Assembly: GCA_013042375.1 (NCBI GenBank) | Contig: JABDQH010000052.1 | Span: 1 to 53,329 of the forward strand | DNA from: Woeseiaceae bacterium | GTDB taxonomy: Bacteria > Pseudomonadota > Gammaproteobacteria > Steroidobacterales > Woeseiaceae | Direction: 5' to 3' | DNA length: 53,329 nucleotides | Part shown: one piece after another, positions 17,324 to 26,593 of the stretch | Position numbering within the stretch: position 1 is the first letter of the stretch | Layout: each line of letters begins with the position of its first letter | Made by a program: the position numbers and the translations under genes | Notes under the pieces: generated by a model | The model's input: the letters and a program-made list of their open reading frames with translations, nothing else | Database searches by the model: none | What the model was told of the DNA's origin: nothing

Positions 17324-18622
17324 ATGGACTTCCTCGTCACACCGTCGAGACTCCATGATGCCGTGATCACGGTTCCCGGAGACAAGTCGATTTCGCACCG
17401 TGCCCTGATGCTGGGCGCCGTTGCGCGCGGTCGCACCGAAGTGCGCGGCTTTCTTAATGGGGATGATTGCCTCGCGACGGCTGACGCCATGCGTGCGCTG
17501 GGCGTCGAAATCCGCATGCCTGCCGCGACCGACGTCGTCATCGAAGGTGTCGGCCTGCGTGGCCTGCAGCCGCCGAAGAGTGACCTGGACCTCGGCAACT
17601 CGGGTACCGCCATGCGGTTGCTGGCGGGCCTGCTCGCAGGGCAGCGATTCGGCACGACGCTGCGCGGGGACGAGTCGCTGAACAGCAGGCCGATGGCACG
17701 CGTAGTGACGCCGCTGACCCGCATGGGTGCTGCGATCGAGACCGACTGCGACGGCACGCCGCCACTGCAGATTGCCGGCGGATTGGCGCTGCGCGCCATT
17801 CATTACGAGATGCCCGTGGCGAGTGCCCAGGTGAAGTCCGCCGTGTTGCTGGCGGGGCTCTACGCGACCGGAGACACGTCGGTCAGCGAGCCTGCCGTGA
17901 CGCGCGACCATACCGAGCGCATGCTCAGGTCCCTGGGAGTGAGCGTCGCGAGCAGCGCCTCTGCCGTGACCCTGGTCGGAGGCCAGGAGCCGCGCGGTAC
18001 GGTGATCGAGGTCCCCGGGGATCTGTCGTCCGCAACGTTTCCGATGCTTGCTACATTGTTATCACAAGATGCAGATACTCTGGTAAAGAACGTTGGAGTG
18101 AATCTGACGCGCTGCGGTGTCATCGATATCTTCCGGGGAATGGGGGCGGACATCAGCCTCGAGAATACGCGCCGCTACGGCGATGAGCCGGTCGCCGATA
18201 TTCGTGTGCGCGCCTCGCGTCTTCGGGGCGGTGTGGTCGATCCGGGTCTCGTGTCGCTGGCTATTGATGAGTTCCCGGCCCTGTTCGTTGCGGCGGCGGC
18301 GGCCGAGGGCACAACGCATTTTTCGGGACTCGCCGAACTGCGGGTCAAGGAGAGCGACCGGCTTGCGGCCATGGCGGACGGCTTGCGGCGCCTCGGGATT
18401 GCGGTCGAGGAAACGGCCGACGGCGCGACCGTGGAGGGCGGGCGCTTCACGGGCGGTGAGGTTAACAGCTACCATGACCACCGCGTCGCGATGGCGCTGG
18501 CAATGGCGGGAACCATCGCAGATGATGAGGTTCTGATTCGGGGTGTGGACAACGTTGCCACGTCATTCCCCGGGTTCCGCGAGTGCGTCGCTGGTTTAGG
18601 TGCAGATGTTCGATTGGCTTAA
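17324..18622 (+). CDS. aroA: 3-phosphoshikimate 1-carboxyvinyltransferase (EPSP synthase)
   Basis: AroA joins phosphoenolpyruvate to shikimate 3-phosphate in the chorismate pathway. The protein is 432 residues from the ATG at 17324. Motifs in order are PGDKSISHRALML, LGNSGTAMRLLAGLL, SLNSRPM, RDHTERML, DEFPALFVAAA, VKESDRLAAMA and YHDHRVAMAL. Frames extending further upstream lie inside pheA. No strong ribosome site precedes the ATG, so translation is probably coupled to pheA, whose stop is ten bases away. A modest AT-rich patch occurs at about 18051-18090. The 3' end overlaps cmk by 17-23 bases. Confidence 0.96.
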   Translation: MDFLVTPSRLHDAVITVPGDKSISHRALMLGAVARGRTEVRGFLNGDDCLATADAMRALGVEIRMPAATDVVIEGVGLRGLQPPKSDLDLGNSGTAMRLLAGLLAGQRFGTTLRGDESLNSRPMARVVTPLTRMGAAIETDCDGTPPLQIAGGLALRAIHYEMPVASAQVKSAVLLAGLYATGDTSVSEPAVTRDHTERMLRSLGVSVASSASAVTLVGGQEPRGTVIEVPGDLSSATFPMLATLLSQDADTLVKNVGVNLTRCGVIDIFRGMGADISLENTRRYGDEPVADIRVRASRLRGGVVDPGLVSLAIDEFPALFVAAAAAEGTTHFSGLAELRVKESDRLAAMADGLRRLGIAVEETADGATVEGGRFTGGEVNSYHDHRVAMALAMAGTIADDEVLIRGVDNVATSFPGFRECVAGLGADVRLA

Positions 18623-19337
18623 GAAAAACAAGTCCGGGAGACCGGTCGAGAAGAGCGGCGCCGACGCCGGCGCGTCGGTTGTCGTCACGATCGATGGACC
18701 GAGCGGCTCCGGCAAGGGCACGATCTCGCGCCGCGTGGCCGAGGCACTCGGCTTCAACCTGCTGGACAGCGGTGCACTGTATCGCCTGGTAGCGCTCGCC
18801 GCCGAGGACGCGTGCCTTTCCGTGCGCAATACCGAGGCTCTCGTGGAACTCGCGAGGCACCTCGACGTCCGGTTCGACAGTGATGAGGGCGGTGAGGAGA
18901 AGGTCTGGCTGGGCGAGCAGGATGTCACGAAGAGCCTGCGTTCCGAGGAAACCGGTGCCAGTGCGTCCATCGTCGCCCAGCTCGAACCCGTCCGTGAGGC
19001 CCTGATCGAGCGCCAGAGAGCGTTCCGTCAGCCGCCCGGGCTGGTGGCGGACGGCCGCGATATGGGTACCAGGATCTTCCCCGATGCAGCCCTCAAGATC
19101 TACATGACGGCCAGCGCCGAGGAGCGCGCCAAAAGGCGCCATAAGCAGTTGAAAGAAAAGGGACTCAATGTTAGCCTTGCCGCCCTTTCACGGGACATAG
19201 AGAAGCGCGACAGGCGGGATTCGGAACGAACGATCGCCCCGCTCAGGCCAGCAATGGATGCCAAACTGCTGGATACGACGGGACAGTCGATCGAGGCAGT
19301 GACGCAACAGGTCCTCGACTGGGTCGCCGAACTCTAG
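18606..19337 (+). CDS. cmk: cytidylate kinase
   Basis: Cmk phosphorylates CMP and dCMP. The P-loop GPSGSGKGT is near residue 31-39, followed by LDSGALYRL, the RSEETGASASIVAQ region, VADGRDMGT and the AEERAKRRHKQL lid. The ATG at 18606 gives 243 residues; a GTG at 18600 would add two. Either start leaves an N-terminal extension of about 23 basic residues (MFDWLKKNKSG) not found in typical Cmk, which begins just before the P-loop strand. The extension may be real or the start may lie further in, at a GTT or GTC-rich stretch without a standard start codon. The gene overlaps aroA and precedes rpsA as in most gammaproteobacteria. Confidence 0.93.
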   Translation: MFDWLKKNKSGRPVEKSGADAGASVVVTIDGPSGSGKGTISRRVAEALGFNLLDSGALYRLVALAAEDACLSVRNTEALVELARHLDVRFDSDEGGEEKVWLGEQDVTKSLRSEETGASASIVAQLEPVREALIERQRAFRQPPGLVADGRDMGTRIFPDAALKIYMTASAEERAKRRHKQLKEKGLNVSLAALSRDIEKRDRRDSERTIAPLRPAMDAKLLDTTGQSIEAVTQQVLDWVAEL

Positions 19338-19360
19338 ATTTTCCAGGAAAGACTATGGAC

Positions 19361-19392
19361 GGGATCGAACAGGACGTTCGCTCCTTTTTTTT
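19361..19392 (+). terminator. terminator/attenuator between cmk and rpsA
   Basis: CGAAC (19366-19370) pairs with GTTCG (19376-19380) around AGGAC, with outer GGA/TCC pairs, followed by a run of eight T (19385-19392). It would end cmk transcription or attenuate read-through into rpsA. Its loop carries GGA. Confidence 0.6.
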
Positions 19393-19401
19393 GTAATGAC
19401 C

Positions 19402-19449
19402 GTCTGTCGCAGGATGCGACAAGACTTTTGGGTGGGGACCGAAGTCCCC
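19402..19449 (+). promoter_or_regulatory. rpsA leader hairpins, probable S1 autoregulatory site
   Basis: Two hairpins lie just upstream of rpsA. In the first, GTCGCA (19406-19411) pairs with TGCGAC (19415-19420) around a GGA triloop, with an outer GTCT/AGAC stem. In the second, GGGGAC (19434-19439) pairs with GTCCCC (19444-19449) around CGAA. The rpsA ATG at 19464 has no Shine-Dalgarno sequence. The E. coli rpsA leader likewise lacks a strong Shine-Dalgarno and has hairpins with GGA loops through which S1 represses its own synthesis. Confidence 0.6.
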
Positions 19450-19463
19450 GGGTTTTAACAATC

Positions 19464-21146
19464 ATGTCTGAATCATTTGCAGAGTTATTTGAAGAGAGTT
19501 TTGCCAGTCAACAAATCAAACCGGGTGCCATAATCACCGGTACCGTTGTCGCGGTAAACGACGATGTCGTAATCGTCAGCGCAGGCCTCAAGTCCGAGGC
19601 CGTTATCCCCATAGAACAGTTCAAGAATGACAAGAGCGAAGGCGAGATCTCCGTCGGGGATGAGATCGAGGTCGCGCTGGATGCCGTCGAGGACGGCTTC
19701 GGCGAAACCAGGCTTTCGCGTGAAAAAGCGATCCGTGCACGTACCTGGACGGAGCTCGAGAAAGCGTTCGAGGACGGCGAAGTCGTCGAAGGCATGATCA
19801 ACGGTCGTGTCAAAGGCGGTTTCACGGTCGAGATCGACAACGTGCGGGCGTTCCTGCCGGGGTCGCTCGTTGACGTGCGTCCCGTACGCGATCCCGCGTA
19901 CCTCGAGGGCAAGAGCCTCGAGTTCAAGGTCATCAAGCTCGACCGTCGCCGTAACAACGTCGTCGTGTCACGTCGTGCCGTGGTCGAGAAAGAGTACTCG
20001 GCCGAGCGCGAGCAGCTGCTGGCCGAGCTGCAGGAAGGCAATACGATCAAGGGAATCGTAAAGAACCTCACGGACTACGGTGCTTTCGTGGATCTTGGCG
20101 GTATAGACGGTCTCCTGCACATCACCGATATGGCGTGGAAGCGCGTCAAGCATCCTTCCGAGGTGGTCGAAGTCGGTCAGGAAATCGACGTCAAGATCCT
20201 CAAGTTCGATCGCGAGCGCCAACGCGTTTCGCTCGGCATGAAGCAGCTCGGCGATGATCCGTGGCAGGATCTCGCGCGCCGCTATCCGCCGCAGACACGC
20301 ATCTTCGGCAAGGTCACGAACATCGCCGACTACGGCTGTTTCGTCGAGATCGAAGACGGCGTAGAGGGCCTTGTGCATGTATCCGAGATGGACTGGACCA
20401 ACAAGAACGTCAACCCGTCGCGCATCGTGTCGGTTGGCGACGAAGTCGAGGTCATGGTTATCGAGATCGACGAGGAACGTCGCCGTATCTCGCTCGGTAT
20501 CAAGCAGTGCATGTCGAATCCATGGGCCGAGTTCGCCGCGACCTTCAACCGCAATGACAAGGTAACCGGACAGATCAAGTCGATTACCGACTTCGGTATC
20601 TTCATCGGTCTCGACGGCGGCATCGACGGACTCGTGCACCTCTCGGACATTTCCTGGGACCTGCCCGGCGAAGAGGCCGTGCGCAATTTCAGGAAGGGCC
20701 AGGAAATCGAGGCAGCTGTGCTGGCTATCGATGCCGAGCGCGAGCGCATTTCGCTGGGTGTCAAGCAGCTCGAGAAGGACCCGTTCTCGAACTGGCTCGC
20801 CGCCCATCCGAAGAACTCGATCGTCAAGGGCACGGTGACCGAGGTCGACGCGCGCGGCGCGACCGTGGACCTCGGCGAGGGCGTGGTCGGCTCATTGCGC
20901 GCCTCGGAGCTGGCTCGCGGCCGGGTCGAGGATGCGCGCACGATGATCAAGGTCGGAGAAGAGGTCGAGGCCAAGTTCACCAACGTCGATCGTAAGAATC
21001 GCTCGATCCAGCTTTCCATCAAGGCCAAGGAGGTTCACGAGGAGCAGGAAGCCGTCAGCAGCTACAAGTCTGACGCCGCCGCTGCGCCGGTCGGGACCAC
21101 CCTGGGCGAGCTTTTGAAGGAAAAGATTTCCGGCGGAAAAAAATAA
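19464..21146 (+). CDS. rpsA: 30S ribosomal protein S1
   Basis: S1 binds mRNA and brings it to the 30S subunit. From the ATG at 19464 ([12 protein letters not shown] follows) the protein is 560 residues, close to the 557 of E. coli. Six S1/OB domains can be followed, for example [47 protein letters not shown] and [15 protein letters not shown], with the linker motif RISLGIKQ recurring. An upstream in-frame ATG at 19428 lies within the leader hairpins and is not favoured. The gene ends in two tandem TAA stops. Codon use is regular and fits high expression. Confidence 0.98.
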   Translation: MSESFAELFEESFASQQIKPGAIITGTVVAVNDDVVIVSAGLKSEAVIPIEQFKNDKSEGEISVGDEIEVALDAVEDGFGETRLSREKAIRARTWTELEKAFEDGEVVEGMINGRVKGGFTVEIDNVRAFLPGSLVDVRPVRDPAYLEGKSLEFKVIKLDRRRNNVVVSRRAVVEKEYSAEREQLLAELQEGNTIKGIVKNLTDYGAFVDLGGIDGLLHITDMAWKRVKHPSEVVEVGQEIDVKILKFDRERQRVSLGMKQLGDDPWQDLARRYPPQTRIFGKVTNIADYGCFVEIEDGVEGLVHVSEMDWTNKNVNPSRIVSVGDEVEVMVIEIDEERRRISLGIKQCMSNPWAEFAATFNRNDKVTGQIKSITDFGIFIGLDGGIDGLVHLSDISWDLPGEEAVRNFRKGQEIEAAVLAIDAERERISLGVKQLEKDPFSNWLAAHPKNSIVKGTVTEVDARGATVDLGEGVVGSLRASELARGRVEDARTMIKVGEEVEAKFTNVDRKNRSIQLSIKAKEVHEEQEAVSSYKSDAAAAPVGTTLGELLKEKISGGKK

Positions 21147-21170
21147 TAAAGAAATAATTAAGTTAAAAGG

Positions 21171-21198
21171 GTAGCCCAGAGCCCGTGGTCTGGGCTAC
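21171..21198 (+). terminator. strong hairpin between rpsA and ihfB
   Basis: GTAGCCCAGA (21171-21180) pairs perfectly with TCTGGGCTAC (21189-21198) around GCCCGTGG. The following TATTACCTTT is a poor U-tract, so it may be a partial terminator or an mRNA-end stabiliser that sets the high rpsA to ihfB ratio. Confidence 0.55.
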
Positions 21199-21254
21199 TA
21201 TTACCTTTAATATCCGTGAGTTACGCGATATCTGGCGTTACGGACAAAGGTATA

Positions 21255-21557
21255 ATGACAAAATCAGAACTGATCGAAGCCATTGCCCGCAAGCAAAAGC
21301 ACTTGCCGGCCAAGGATGTCGAGCTTGCTGTAAAGCATCTGCTGGACCTGATGAGCGATTCGCTCGCGAAGGGGCAGCGTATCGAAATTCGCGGCTTCGG
21401 CAGTTTCTCGCTGCATTACCGGCCGCCCCGCATTGGGCGTAATCCGAAAACTGGCGAGGCCGTGGCCCTGTCCGGCAAGTACGTGCCGCACTTCAAGCCG
21501 GGCAAGGACCTGCGGGAGCGCGTCAACGAAAGTCGCGATTTCCCGATCAAGAGTTGA
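21255..21557 (+). CDS. ihfB: integration host factor subunit beta
   Basis: IHF beta pairs with IHF alpha to bend DNA at specific sites. The 100-residue protein starts [11 protein letters not shown] and carries the HU-family DNA-binding arm with [10 protein letters not shown], and the IHF-beta-type [11 protein letters not shown] and GRGSFS-like [12 protein letters not shown]. The ATG at 21255 has AAAGG six to nine bases upstream. The position after rpsA is the one found in most gammaproteobacteria. The partner gene ihfA lies at 36236 in this window. Confidence 0.96.
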   Translation: MTKSELIEAIARKQKHLPAKDVELAVKHLLDLMSDSLAKGQRIEIRGFGSFSLHYRPPRIGRNPKTGEAVALSGKYVPHFKPGKDLRERVNESRDFPIKS

Positions 21558-21561
21558 TCCC

Positions 21562-21580
21562 ATGCGGCTGCAGGCCGCAT
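21562..21580. repeat. hairpin between ihfB and lapA
   Basis: ATGCGGC and GCCGCAT flank TGCAG. No T-run follows, so it is not a classical terminator. Confidence 0.4.
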
Positions 21581-21615
21581 CATAGAACGTCTTTGTGAAC
21601 CTGCGGAGTCAGCGC

Positions 21616-21912
21616 ATGCTGAAACGTATCGGCCTCGCGATCCTAATCCTGTTCATCGTCATTGTCGTGGCGACCTTCACCGCCAACAACCCGGGCACTA
21701 TCGATGTCGATCTCGCATTCAAGCGATTTCCGACGCCGATCCCCGTCGCGTTCGCGGTTGCCTTCGCGCTGGGCTGGTTGTTCGGCGTGCTGAGTATCGG
21801 ATTCTTTGTCCTGAAGCTGGTCAACGAACGGCGGCTCCTGCGCCGCTCATTGCGCATGAGTCAGAGCGAGGTTACGAGCCTGCGCAACCTGCCGCTCAGC
21901 GATGCCGACTGA
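21616..21912 (+). CDS. lapA: lipopolysaccharide assembly protein A
   Basis: LapA (YciS, DUF1049) is a small inner-membrane protein that works with LapB to control LPS synthesis. The 98 residues show one membrane helix at about 3-23, the family motif NNPGTIDVDLAF, a second helix at about 40-62, and a basic cytoplasmic tail (NERRLLRRSLRMS) of coiled-coil type. I prefer the ATG at 21616, preceded by GGAG with good spacing, over the GTG at 21595. The 3' end overlaps lapB by eleven bases, so the two are coupled as in E. coli. Confidence 0.92.
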   Translation: MLKRIGLAILILFIVIVVATFTANNPGTIDVDLAFKRFPTPIPVAFAVAFALGWLFGVLSIGFFVLKLVNERRLLRRSLRMSQSEVTSLRNLPLSDAD

Positions 21913-23095
21913 ATCGACGTTCCTGCTGGCCGGGCTGTTCCTGCTCCTGGCCGCGGCCGGCTGGGCGATGGGGCGGTTCGGGGAGCGCGACGAGGCAGAC
22001 TCGACGCCGCCGATCAATATCGATTACCTCAAGGGGCTCAACTTTCTGCTCAACGAGCAGACCGACCAGGCGCTCGAGCATTTCCTCAACATCGTGCGTG
22101 TGGACGACAAGACGATTGAAACCCACTTTGCGCTCGGCAACCTGTTCCGTCGCCGCGGTGAAGTCGATCGGGCGATCCGGATCCATCAGAACATCATTGC
22201 GCGACCCGACCTGGCGACAGAACAGCGTGATCAGGCCCTGCATTCTCTGGCCAAGGACTACCTCTCCGCGGGATTGCTGGATCGGGCCGAGAAGATCTGC
22301 GCGCGCCTCGCCCAGGGCTCGCGCTACCAGGTGCAGGCGCTCGAGGCACTGTGTCGCATTTACGAGCAGGAACAAGAGTGGCAGAAGGCGATCGATGCGG
22401 GCAAACAGCTCGAAGTGCTCGGCGGCCGGTCGCTCGAGCTTCAGATTGCACACTATTACTGCGAACTGGCTGAAGCTGCTGCCGCCGCCGGTGACTATGC
22501 AGCGGCGCGCCAGTACGTCAAACATGCGCAGACCGGTCGCCCGCGCACACTGCGCGGCGCCCTGACGCGGGCGCATATTGCCCGCGATTCCGACGACAGC
22601 AAGACTGCGCTCAGGCTCTATCATCGCATTATCGACGAGAACACCTGGCTGATCGCGGAAGCGCTGCCCGAGATCGTGGCGATCTACACACGCGAAGATG
22701 CGGTCCCGGCGCTGGAGAAGGCACTCCAGTCACTGCTCGAGAAAAACCCGGACATGTCGTCGCTGGTCGCATACACCGCGATCGTAAATGACATTGGCGG
22801 TATCCCGGCAATCGACCGCTGTGTCGAGCAGTACATGCTCAATGAGCCGACGCTCGGCGAATTCGTCGATCTGCAGTCACTTTCCGAGGGCGGCGAAGGG
22901 GAGTCGGCATTCGACCGGGTGCGTGGGGCCCTTGGCAAGCTGGCGACCGCCACGCCCCGTTACCAGTGCCAGGAATGCGGGTTTTCCAGCCAGCGACTCT
23001 TGTGGCAGTGCCCGAGCTGTCGTGACTGGGAGACGCAACGGCCGGCATCGCGCGTGCAGTTCGATACGGTGCTGCAGCACAGCATCACGAACTGA
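21902..23095 (+). CDS. lapB: lipopolysaccharide assembly protein B
   Basis: LapB (YciM) anchors in the inner membrane and feeds LpxC to the FtsH protease, so balancing LPS and phospholipid. The 397 residues match the family: an N-terminal membrane helix (about 5-24), a long TPR region (about 35-340, with INIDYLKGLNFLLNEQTDQA at its start), and a C-terminal rubredoxin-like zinc or iron site CQECG...CPSCRDW made of two CxxC pairs, which is required for function in E. coli. It overlaps lapA by eleven bases. Confidence 0.97.
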   Translation: MPTESTFLLAGLFLLLAAAGWAMGRFGERDEADSTPPINIDYLKGLNFLLNEQTDQALEHFLNIVRVDDKTIETHFALGNLFRRRGEVDRAIRIHQNIIARPDLATEQRDQALHSLAKDYLSAGLLDRAEKICARLAQGSRYQVQALEALCRIYEQEQEWQKAIDAGKQLEVLGGRSLELQIAHYYCELAEAAAAAGDYAAARQYVKHAQTGRPRTLRGALTRAHIARDSDDSKTALRLYHRIIDENTWLIAEALPEIVAIYTREDAVPALEKALQSLLEKNPDMSSLVAYTAIVNDIGGIPAIDRCVEQYMLNEPTLGEFVDLQSLSEGGEGESAFDRVRGALGKLATATPRYQCQECGFSSQRLLWQCPSCRDWETQRPASRVQFDTVLQHSITN

Positions 23096-23194
23096 GCGAG
23101 TCCGTTTCCGGTCATACAGCCCCGATTCTCTACGCGATGCCTGCGCGCATTCCCGATACGGTGCTTGCGACTCTCGTAGAAGAAGGAGCTGACC

Positions 23195-23467
23195 ATGAGA
23201 ATCCTGAGCACGGCAACGCTGGCAATCCTGCTGGCGGTATCTGTTGTGGCCAACGCGGGACCCGTTAACGTCAACACGGCTGATGCCGAGACGATTTCAG
23301 CGGAACTCAAAGGCATCGGCCTGGCAAAGGCCAGGGCGATCATCGAGTACCGCAAGAAACACGGGCCGTTTCGCAGTGCCGACGACCTCTCGCTCGTCAA
23401 GGGCATTGGTGACCGCACGGTCGAACTGAATCGCACGGACATCAAAGTGTCCGATTCGAAGAAGTAG
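23195..23467 (+). CDS. exported ComEA-like helix-hairpin-helix protein
   Basis: A 90-residue protein with a signal peptide (residues 1-21, ending VVANA) and two helix-hairpin-helix motifs: NVNTADAETISAELKGIGLA and FRSADDLSLVKGIGDRTVE. This is the ComEA DNA-binding fold, used in the periplasm to pull in transforming DNA in competent bacteria. Small stand-alone ComEA-like proteins are frequent in gammaproteobacteria and many have no proven role in competence. AAGGAG precedes the ATG. It follows lapB and precedes a strong hairpin. Confidence 0.88.
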   Translation: MRILSTATLAILLAVSVVANAGPVNVNTADAETISAELKGIGLAKARAIIEYRKKHGPFRSADDLSLVKGIGDRTVELNRTDIKVSDSKK

Positions 23468-23483
23468 CACGACGGCGACGCCG

Positions 23484-23515
23484 GGAGCCGGGACTGCCTG
23501 CGGGCGGTCCCGGCT
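23484..23515 (+). terminator. hairpin after the ComEA-like gene
   Basis: GAGCCGGGAC (23484-23493) pairs perfectly with GTCCCGGCTC (23506-23515) around a 12-base loop. There is no U-tract, so it may stop transcription only weakly or with Rho. Confidence 0.45.
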
Positions 23516-23564
23516 CACTGTGCGGAGCGTGATCCCGGTCGTGACTCGGCAGTAGCGAATTCGT

Positions 23565-23570
23565 TATGAT
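23565..23570 (+). promoter_or_regulatory. candidate galU -10 box
   Basis: TATGAT lies 30 bases before the galU ATG, with a weak -35 candidate at about 23541. It follows a terminator-like hairpin, so a promoter is expected here. Confidence 0.35.
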
Positions 23571-23600
23571 GCGGCCCACCTCGAACTACCGGAGTCACGC

Positions 23601-24470
23601 ATGTCCCGCAAAGTCAAAGCCGCCGTTTTCCCCGTCGCGGGCCGTGGAACCCGGTTTCTTCCGGCGACCAAAGCCAGCCCGAAGGAGATGCTGCCGGTCG
23701 TCGACAAACCGCTGATCCAGTATGCGGTCGAGGAGGCGGTTGCGGCCGGGGCGACGAAGCTCGTATTCGTCACGGGCTCATCCAAGCGCGCCATTGAAGA
23801 CCATTTCGATACCGATGTGGAGCTCGAGAGAGCGCTGACAGAAGGCGGCAAGAATGATCTGCTGAGGTCGATCCAGGGCATTGTTCCGCGCGGCGTCTCC
23901 TGCGTCTATATACGCCAGGGCGAGCCACTGGGCCTGGGCCACGCGGTGCTGTGTGCGCGGCCGGCCGTGGGCGACGAGCCATTCTTCGTTCATTTGGCCG
24001 ACGACCTGATCAAGGGCGAGCCTGGCTGCCTTGCGCAGATGGCCAGCGAGCATGCCGAGCACGGTGGCAGCGTGATCGCGGTGGAAACGGTGCCGCGGGA
24101 GCATACGTCGAGCTACGGAATCGTGGCCGTCGACGCGAGCAACCGTAACCGCATCACGCAGATCGTGGAGAAGCCGGCACCGGAGCATGCGCCTTCGAAT
24201 TCGGCTGTCGTCGGTCGATACCTGCTCGTCCCTGAGATTTTCGACAAGCTCGAGAAGACCGGGCGTGGCGCTGGCGGCGAGATCCAGCTGACCGACGGGA
24301 TTGCCGATCTTCTCGGAGAATCACCGGTGTACGCCTATTCGTTCGACGGCGTGCGCTACGATTGCGGCAGCAAGCTTGGCTACCTGCAGGCCACCGTGGC
24401 TTACGGCCTCGAGCACCCGGACACGGGCGAGAGCTTCCGCGAGTATCTGCGCAACAGCGTCTGCGAATAG
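23601..24470 (+). CDS. galU: UTP--glucose-1-phosphate uridylyltransferase
   Basis: GalU makes UDP-glucose from UTP and glucose 1-phosphate for LPS, exopolysaccharide and related glycans. The 289 residues show the nucleotidyltransferase signature [20 protein letters not shown] (residues about 14-33), [33 protein letters not shown] and [14 protein letters not shown]. Length and motifs match the bacterial GalU family rather than RfbA. CCGGAG lies upstream of the ATG. It stands alone between two hairpin or promoter regions. Confidence 0.97.
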   Translation: MSRKVKAAVFPVAGRGTRFLPATKASPKEMLPVVDKPLIQYAVEEAVAAGATKLVFVTGSSKRAIEDHFDTDVELERALTEGGKNDLLRSIQGIVPRGVSCVYIRQGEPLGLGHAVLCARPAVGDEPFFVHLADDLIKGEPGCLAQMASEHAEHGGSVIAVETVPREHTSSYGIVAVDASNRNRITQIVEKPAPEHAPSNSAVVGRYLLVPEIFDKLEKTGRGAGGEIQLTDGIADLLGESPVYAYSFDGVRYDCGSKLGYLQATVAYGLEHPDTGESFREYLRNSVCE

Positions 24471-24573
24471 GCAAAAGCACGAGTCTGCGCCCGCCCGCCG
24501 CCCGGCGTACTAGATCAGGTACGTCGGGAGCGGCTATCCTACCGGACTGTTCCTGAAGTTCGGCGTTCGTTTC

Positions 24574-25977
24574 ATGAGAAGAATCACGATCTTGTTAATC
24601 TGCCTGCTGGCGGGAAATGCGTTCGGCCAGCAGTCCTACCTGATTGACTGGGAAAAAACGGGTGAGGAGGCGATCGGGCATCTCGTCGACCTGATTCGCA
24701 TCGACACCTCGAATCCGCCGGGCAACGAGACCCTCGCGGTCGACTATCTCAAGGGCGTGCTCGACGGGGAGAATATCGACTACGAGATCTACGCGCTGGA
24801 CCCGGAGCGCGCCAACATCGTTGCGCGCATCAAGGGCAACGGGTCGAAGCGCCCGATCATGATCATGGGCCACACCGACGTCGTCGGTGTCCAGCGTGAC
24901 AAGTGGTATGCGGATCCGTTCAGCGGCATGCGCGACGGCGGCTTCGTATACGGTCGCGGTGCGCTCGACGACAAGGACAGCGTCGCGGCCGGCCTCATGA
25001 TCGTCAAGCTCCTGAACCGCTTCGGTGTCGCGCTCGATCGGGACGTCATCTTTCTCGCAGAGTCGGGCGAGGAGGGTACGCCAGAGGTGGGTATCAACTT
25101 TCTCGTCGAGCATCACCTCGACGCGATCAACGCCGAGTTCGTGCTGGCCGAGGGCGGCAATAGCGTCATCGAGGACGGCAAGGTCAAGACCGTGGGCATC
25201 GAGACGACCGAGAAGATGCCGCGGCGCGTGACGCTCGTTGCGCGCGGACGCCCCGGGCACGGCTCGATTCCGGTCATCGACAACGCGGTGGCAATTCTCG
25301 CGCAGGCGGTCGCCAGGGCAGGCGCCTGGCAGACCGAGGTGCGTCTCAACGACACGACGCGCACCTATTTTCAGCGCCTCGCGGAGATTTCGGCGCCGCA
25401 AGACGCCTATCGGTACCTGAATGTCGAGAACGAGGAACTCAGCGACGAGATCCAGCAGCATTTCCTCGAGGACAACCCCTACCACTACTCGATTTCCAGA
25501 ACCTCGGTGGTGCCGACGGTCGTTGACGCCGGATTCCGCAGGAACGTCGTACCGTCCGAGGCCCGCGCGATCCTCGACATTCGCATGCTGCCCGATGAGA
25601 ACGTCGATGAGTTCTACGAGAAGCTGGCCGAGGTCATTGACGATGCGCGCATCGAGATCGTGCCCGAGCATATTTACCGGCCGGCGGCGCCACCCTCGGA
25701 CGTGGACAGCGAGATGTTTCGTATCCTCGAGGACGTCGCGCAGCGCATGTACGCGGGCACTGCGGTGCTGCCCGTGATGTCGACGGGTGCCACCGACATG
25801 GCCCAGGTGCGGGCGGTCGGCATGCAGGCCTACGGCATCGCGGCCGCCAGGACGCTCGAGGAGTACAACAGCGGGTACGGTGCGCACGGCGACAACGAAC
25901 GCATCGCCGAGGCGGACTTCGTCAGCTTTGTCGAGTACCTGTGGAATGTCGTGCTCGAGTCGGCCGCTACGAAGTGA
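24574..25977 (+). CDS. exported M20-family metallopeptidase
   Basis: A 467-residue zinc peptidase of the M20/M25/M40 family with a signal peptide (residues 1-18, ending NAFG), so it is likely periplasmic. Metal and catalytic residues are visible: MGHTDVV (His100), GRGALDDKDS (Asp132 region), ESGEEGTPE (Glu166, Glu167), and HGDNERI near the C-terminus. Substrates in this family range from dipeptides to N-acyl amino acids and cannot be read from sequence. Its stop overlaps the next gene, a DUF6498 membrane protein, by three bases, suggesting an operon. Confidence 0.9.
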   Translation: MRRITILLICLLAGNAFGQQSYLIDWEKTGEEAIGHLVDLIRIDTSNPPGNETLAVDYLKGVLDGENIDYEIYALDPERANIVARIKGNGSKRPIMIMGHTDVVGVQRDKWYADPFSGMRDGGFVYGRGALDDKDSVAAGLMIVKLLNRFGVALDRDVIFLAESGEEGTPEVGINFLVEHHLDAINAEFVLAEGGNSVIEDGKVKTVGIETTEKMPRRVTLVARGRPGHGSIPVIDNAVAILAQAVARAGAWQTEVRLNDTTRTYFQRLAEISAPQDAYRYLNVENEELSDEIQQHFLEDNPYHYSISRTSVVPTVVDAGFRRNVVPSEARAILDIRMLPDENVDEFYEKLAEVIDDARIEIVPEHIYRPAAPPSDVDSEMFRILEDVAQRMYAGTAVLPVMSTGATDMAQVRAVGMQAYGIAAARTLEEYNSGYGAHGDNERIAEADFVSFVEYLWNVVLESAATK

Positions 25978-26588
25978 GAGACCGTCTCTCAGTCCCCATT
26001 CTCATTGCCGCGAACCTCGTGCCGATCGCCGGCGTGCTGCTGTGGGGCTGGGACGTCTTCTTCATCCTGCTCCTGTTCTGGTGCGAGAATGTCATCATCG
26101 GCGTATTCGGTATTGCGCGCATGATCGTGGCGGGCGAGACGGATTCGGCCGCCGAGAGCCTGTTTCGTCCACTTTTCTTCGTTGCCCACTACGGCGTCTT
26201 TATGCTCGGGCATTTCATGGTGTTGTTCGGCATGTACTCGGGCCACATCGAAGACCTGGGCCGGTCCGTCGCGCCGGCGGACTACTATGGCCTGACGCTC
26301 GAGAACCTGAACTGGGTGGCGCTAGTCGCGCTTTTCATCTCGCACGGGTGGTCGTTTGTCGAGAACTACATGGGCAAGCGCGAGCACGAACGCCTGACGC
26401 CCAGCGAGGCGATGGCCCTGCCGTACCGCCGCATGGTCATTACCCACGTTGCCCTGATTTTTGGCGGGTTCCTGCTCGCCAGGACGGGGCAGCCGCTGGC
26501 CGGGCTGGTTCTGCTCGTGCTGGTCAAGATCGTGATGGACGTGCAGTTCCACAAGCGCGAGCACGCGCGCCTGCAGGATCTCGTCTAA
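25974..26588 (+). CDS. DUF6498 membrane protein
   Basis: A 204-residue polytopic membrane protein of unknown function that I recognise as DUF6498-like. It shows about five hydrophobic segments: ILIAANLVPIAGVLLWG, VFFILLLFWCENVIIG (the FWxEN motif is typical), FFVAHYGVFMLGHFMVLF, VALVALFISHGWSF and ALIFGGFLLA. I choose the GTG at 25974, whose GTGA overlaps the stop codon of the peptidase gene; a longer frame from 25941 would read 36 bases into that gene. It is followed within six bases by a long perfect inverted repeat. Confidence 0.8.
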   Translation: MRDRLSVPILIAANLVPIAGVLLWGWDVFFILLLFWCENVIIGVFGIARMIVAGETDSAAESLFRPLFFVAHYGVFMLGHFMVLFGMYSGHIEDLGRSVAPADYYGLTLENLNWVALVALFISHGWSFVENYMGKREHERLTPSEAMALPYRRMVITHVALIFGGFLLARTGQPLAGLVLLVLVKIVMDVQFHKREHARLQDLV

Positions 26589-26593
26589 CAAAA

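Noticed and set aside
21251-21256. TATAAT consensus -10 box overlapping the ihfB start codon
   Set aside because: A promoter there would begin transcription inside the gene, no -35 is seen, and AAAGG plus ATG at the same place are explained by translation.
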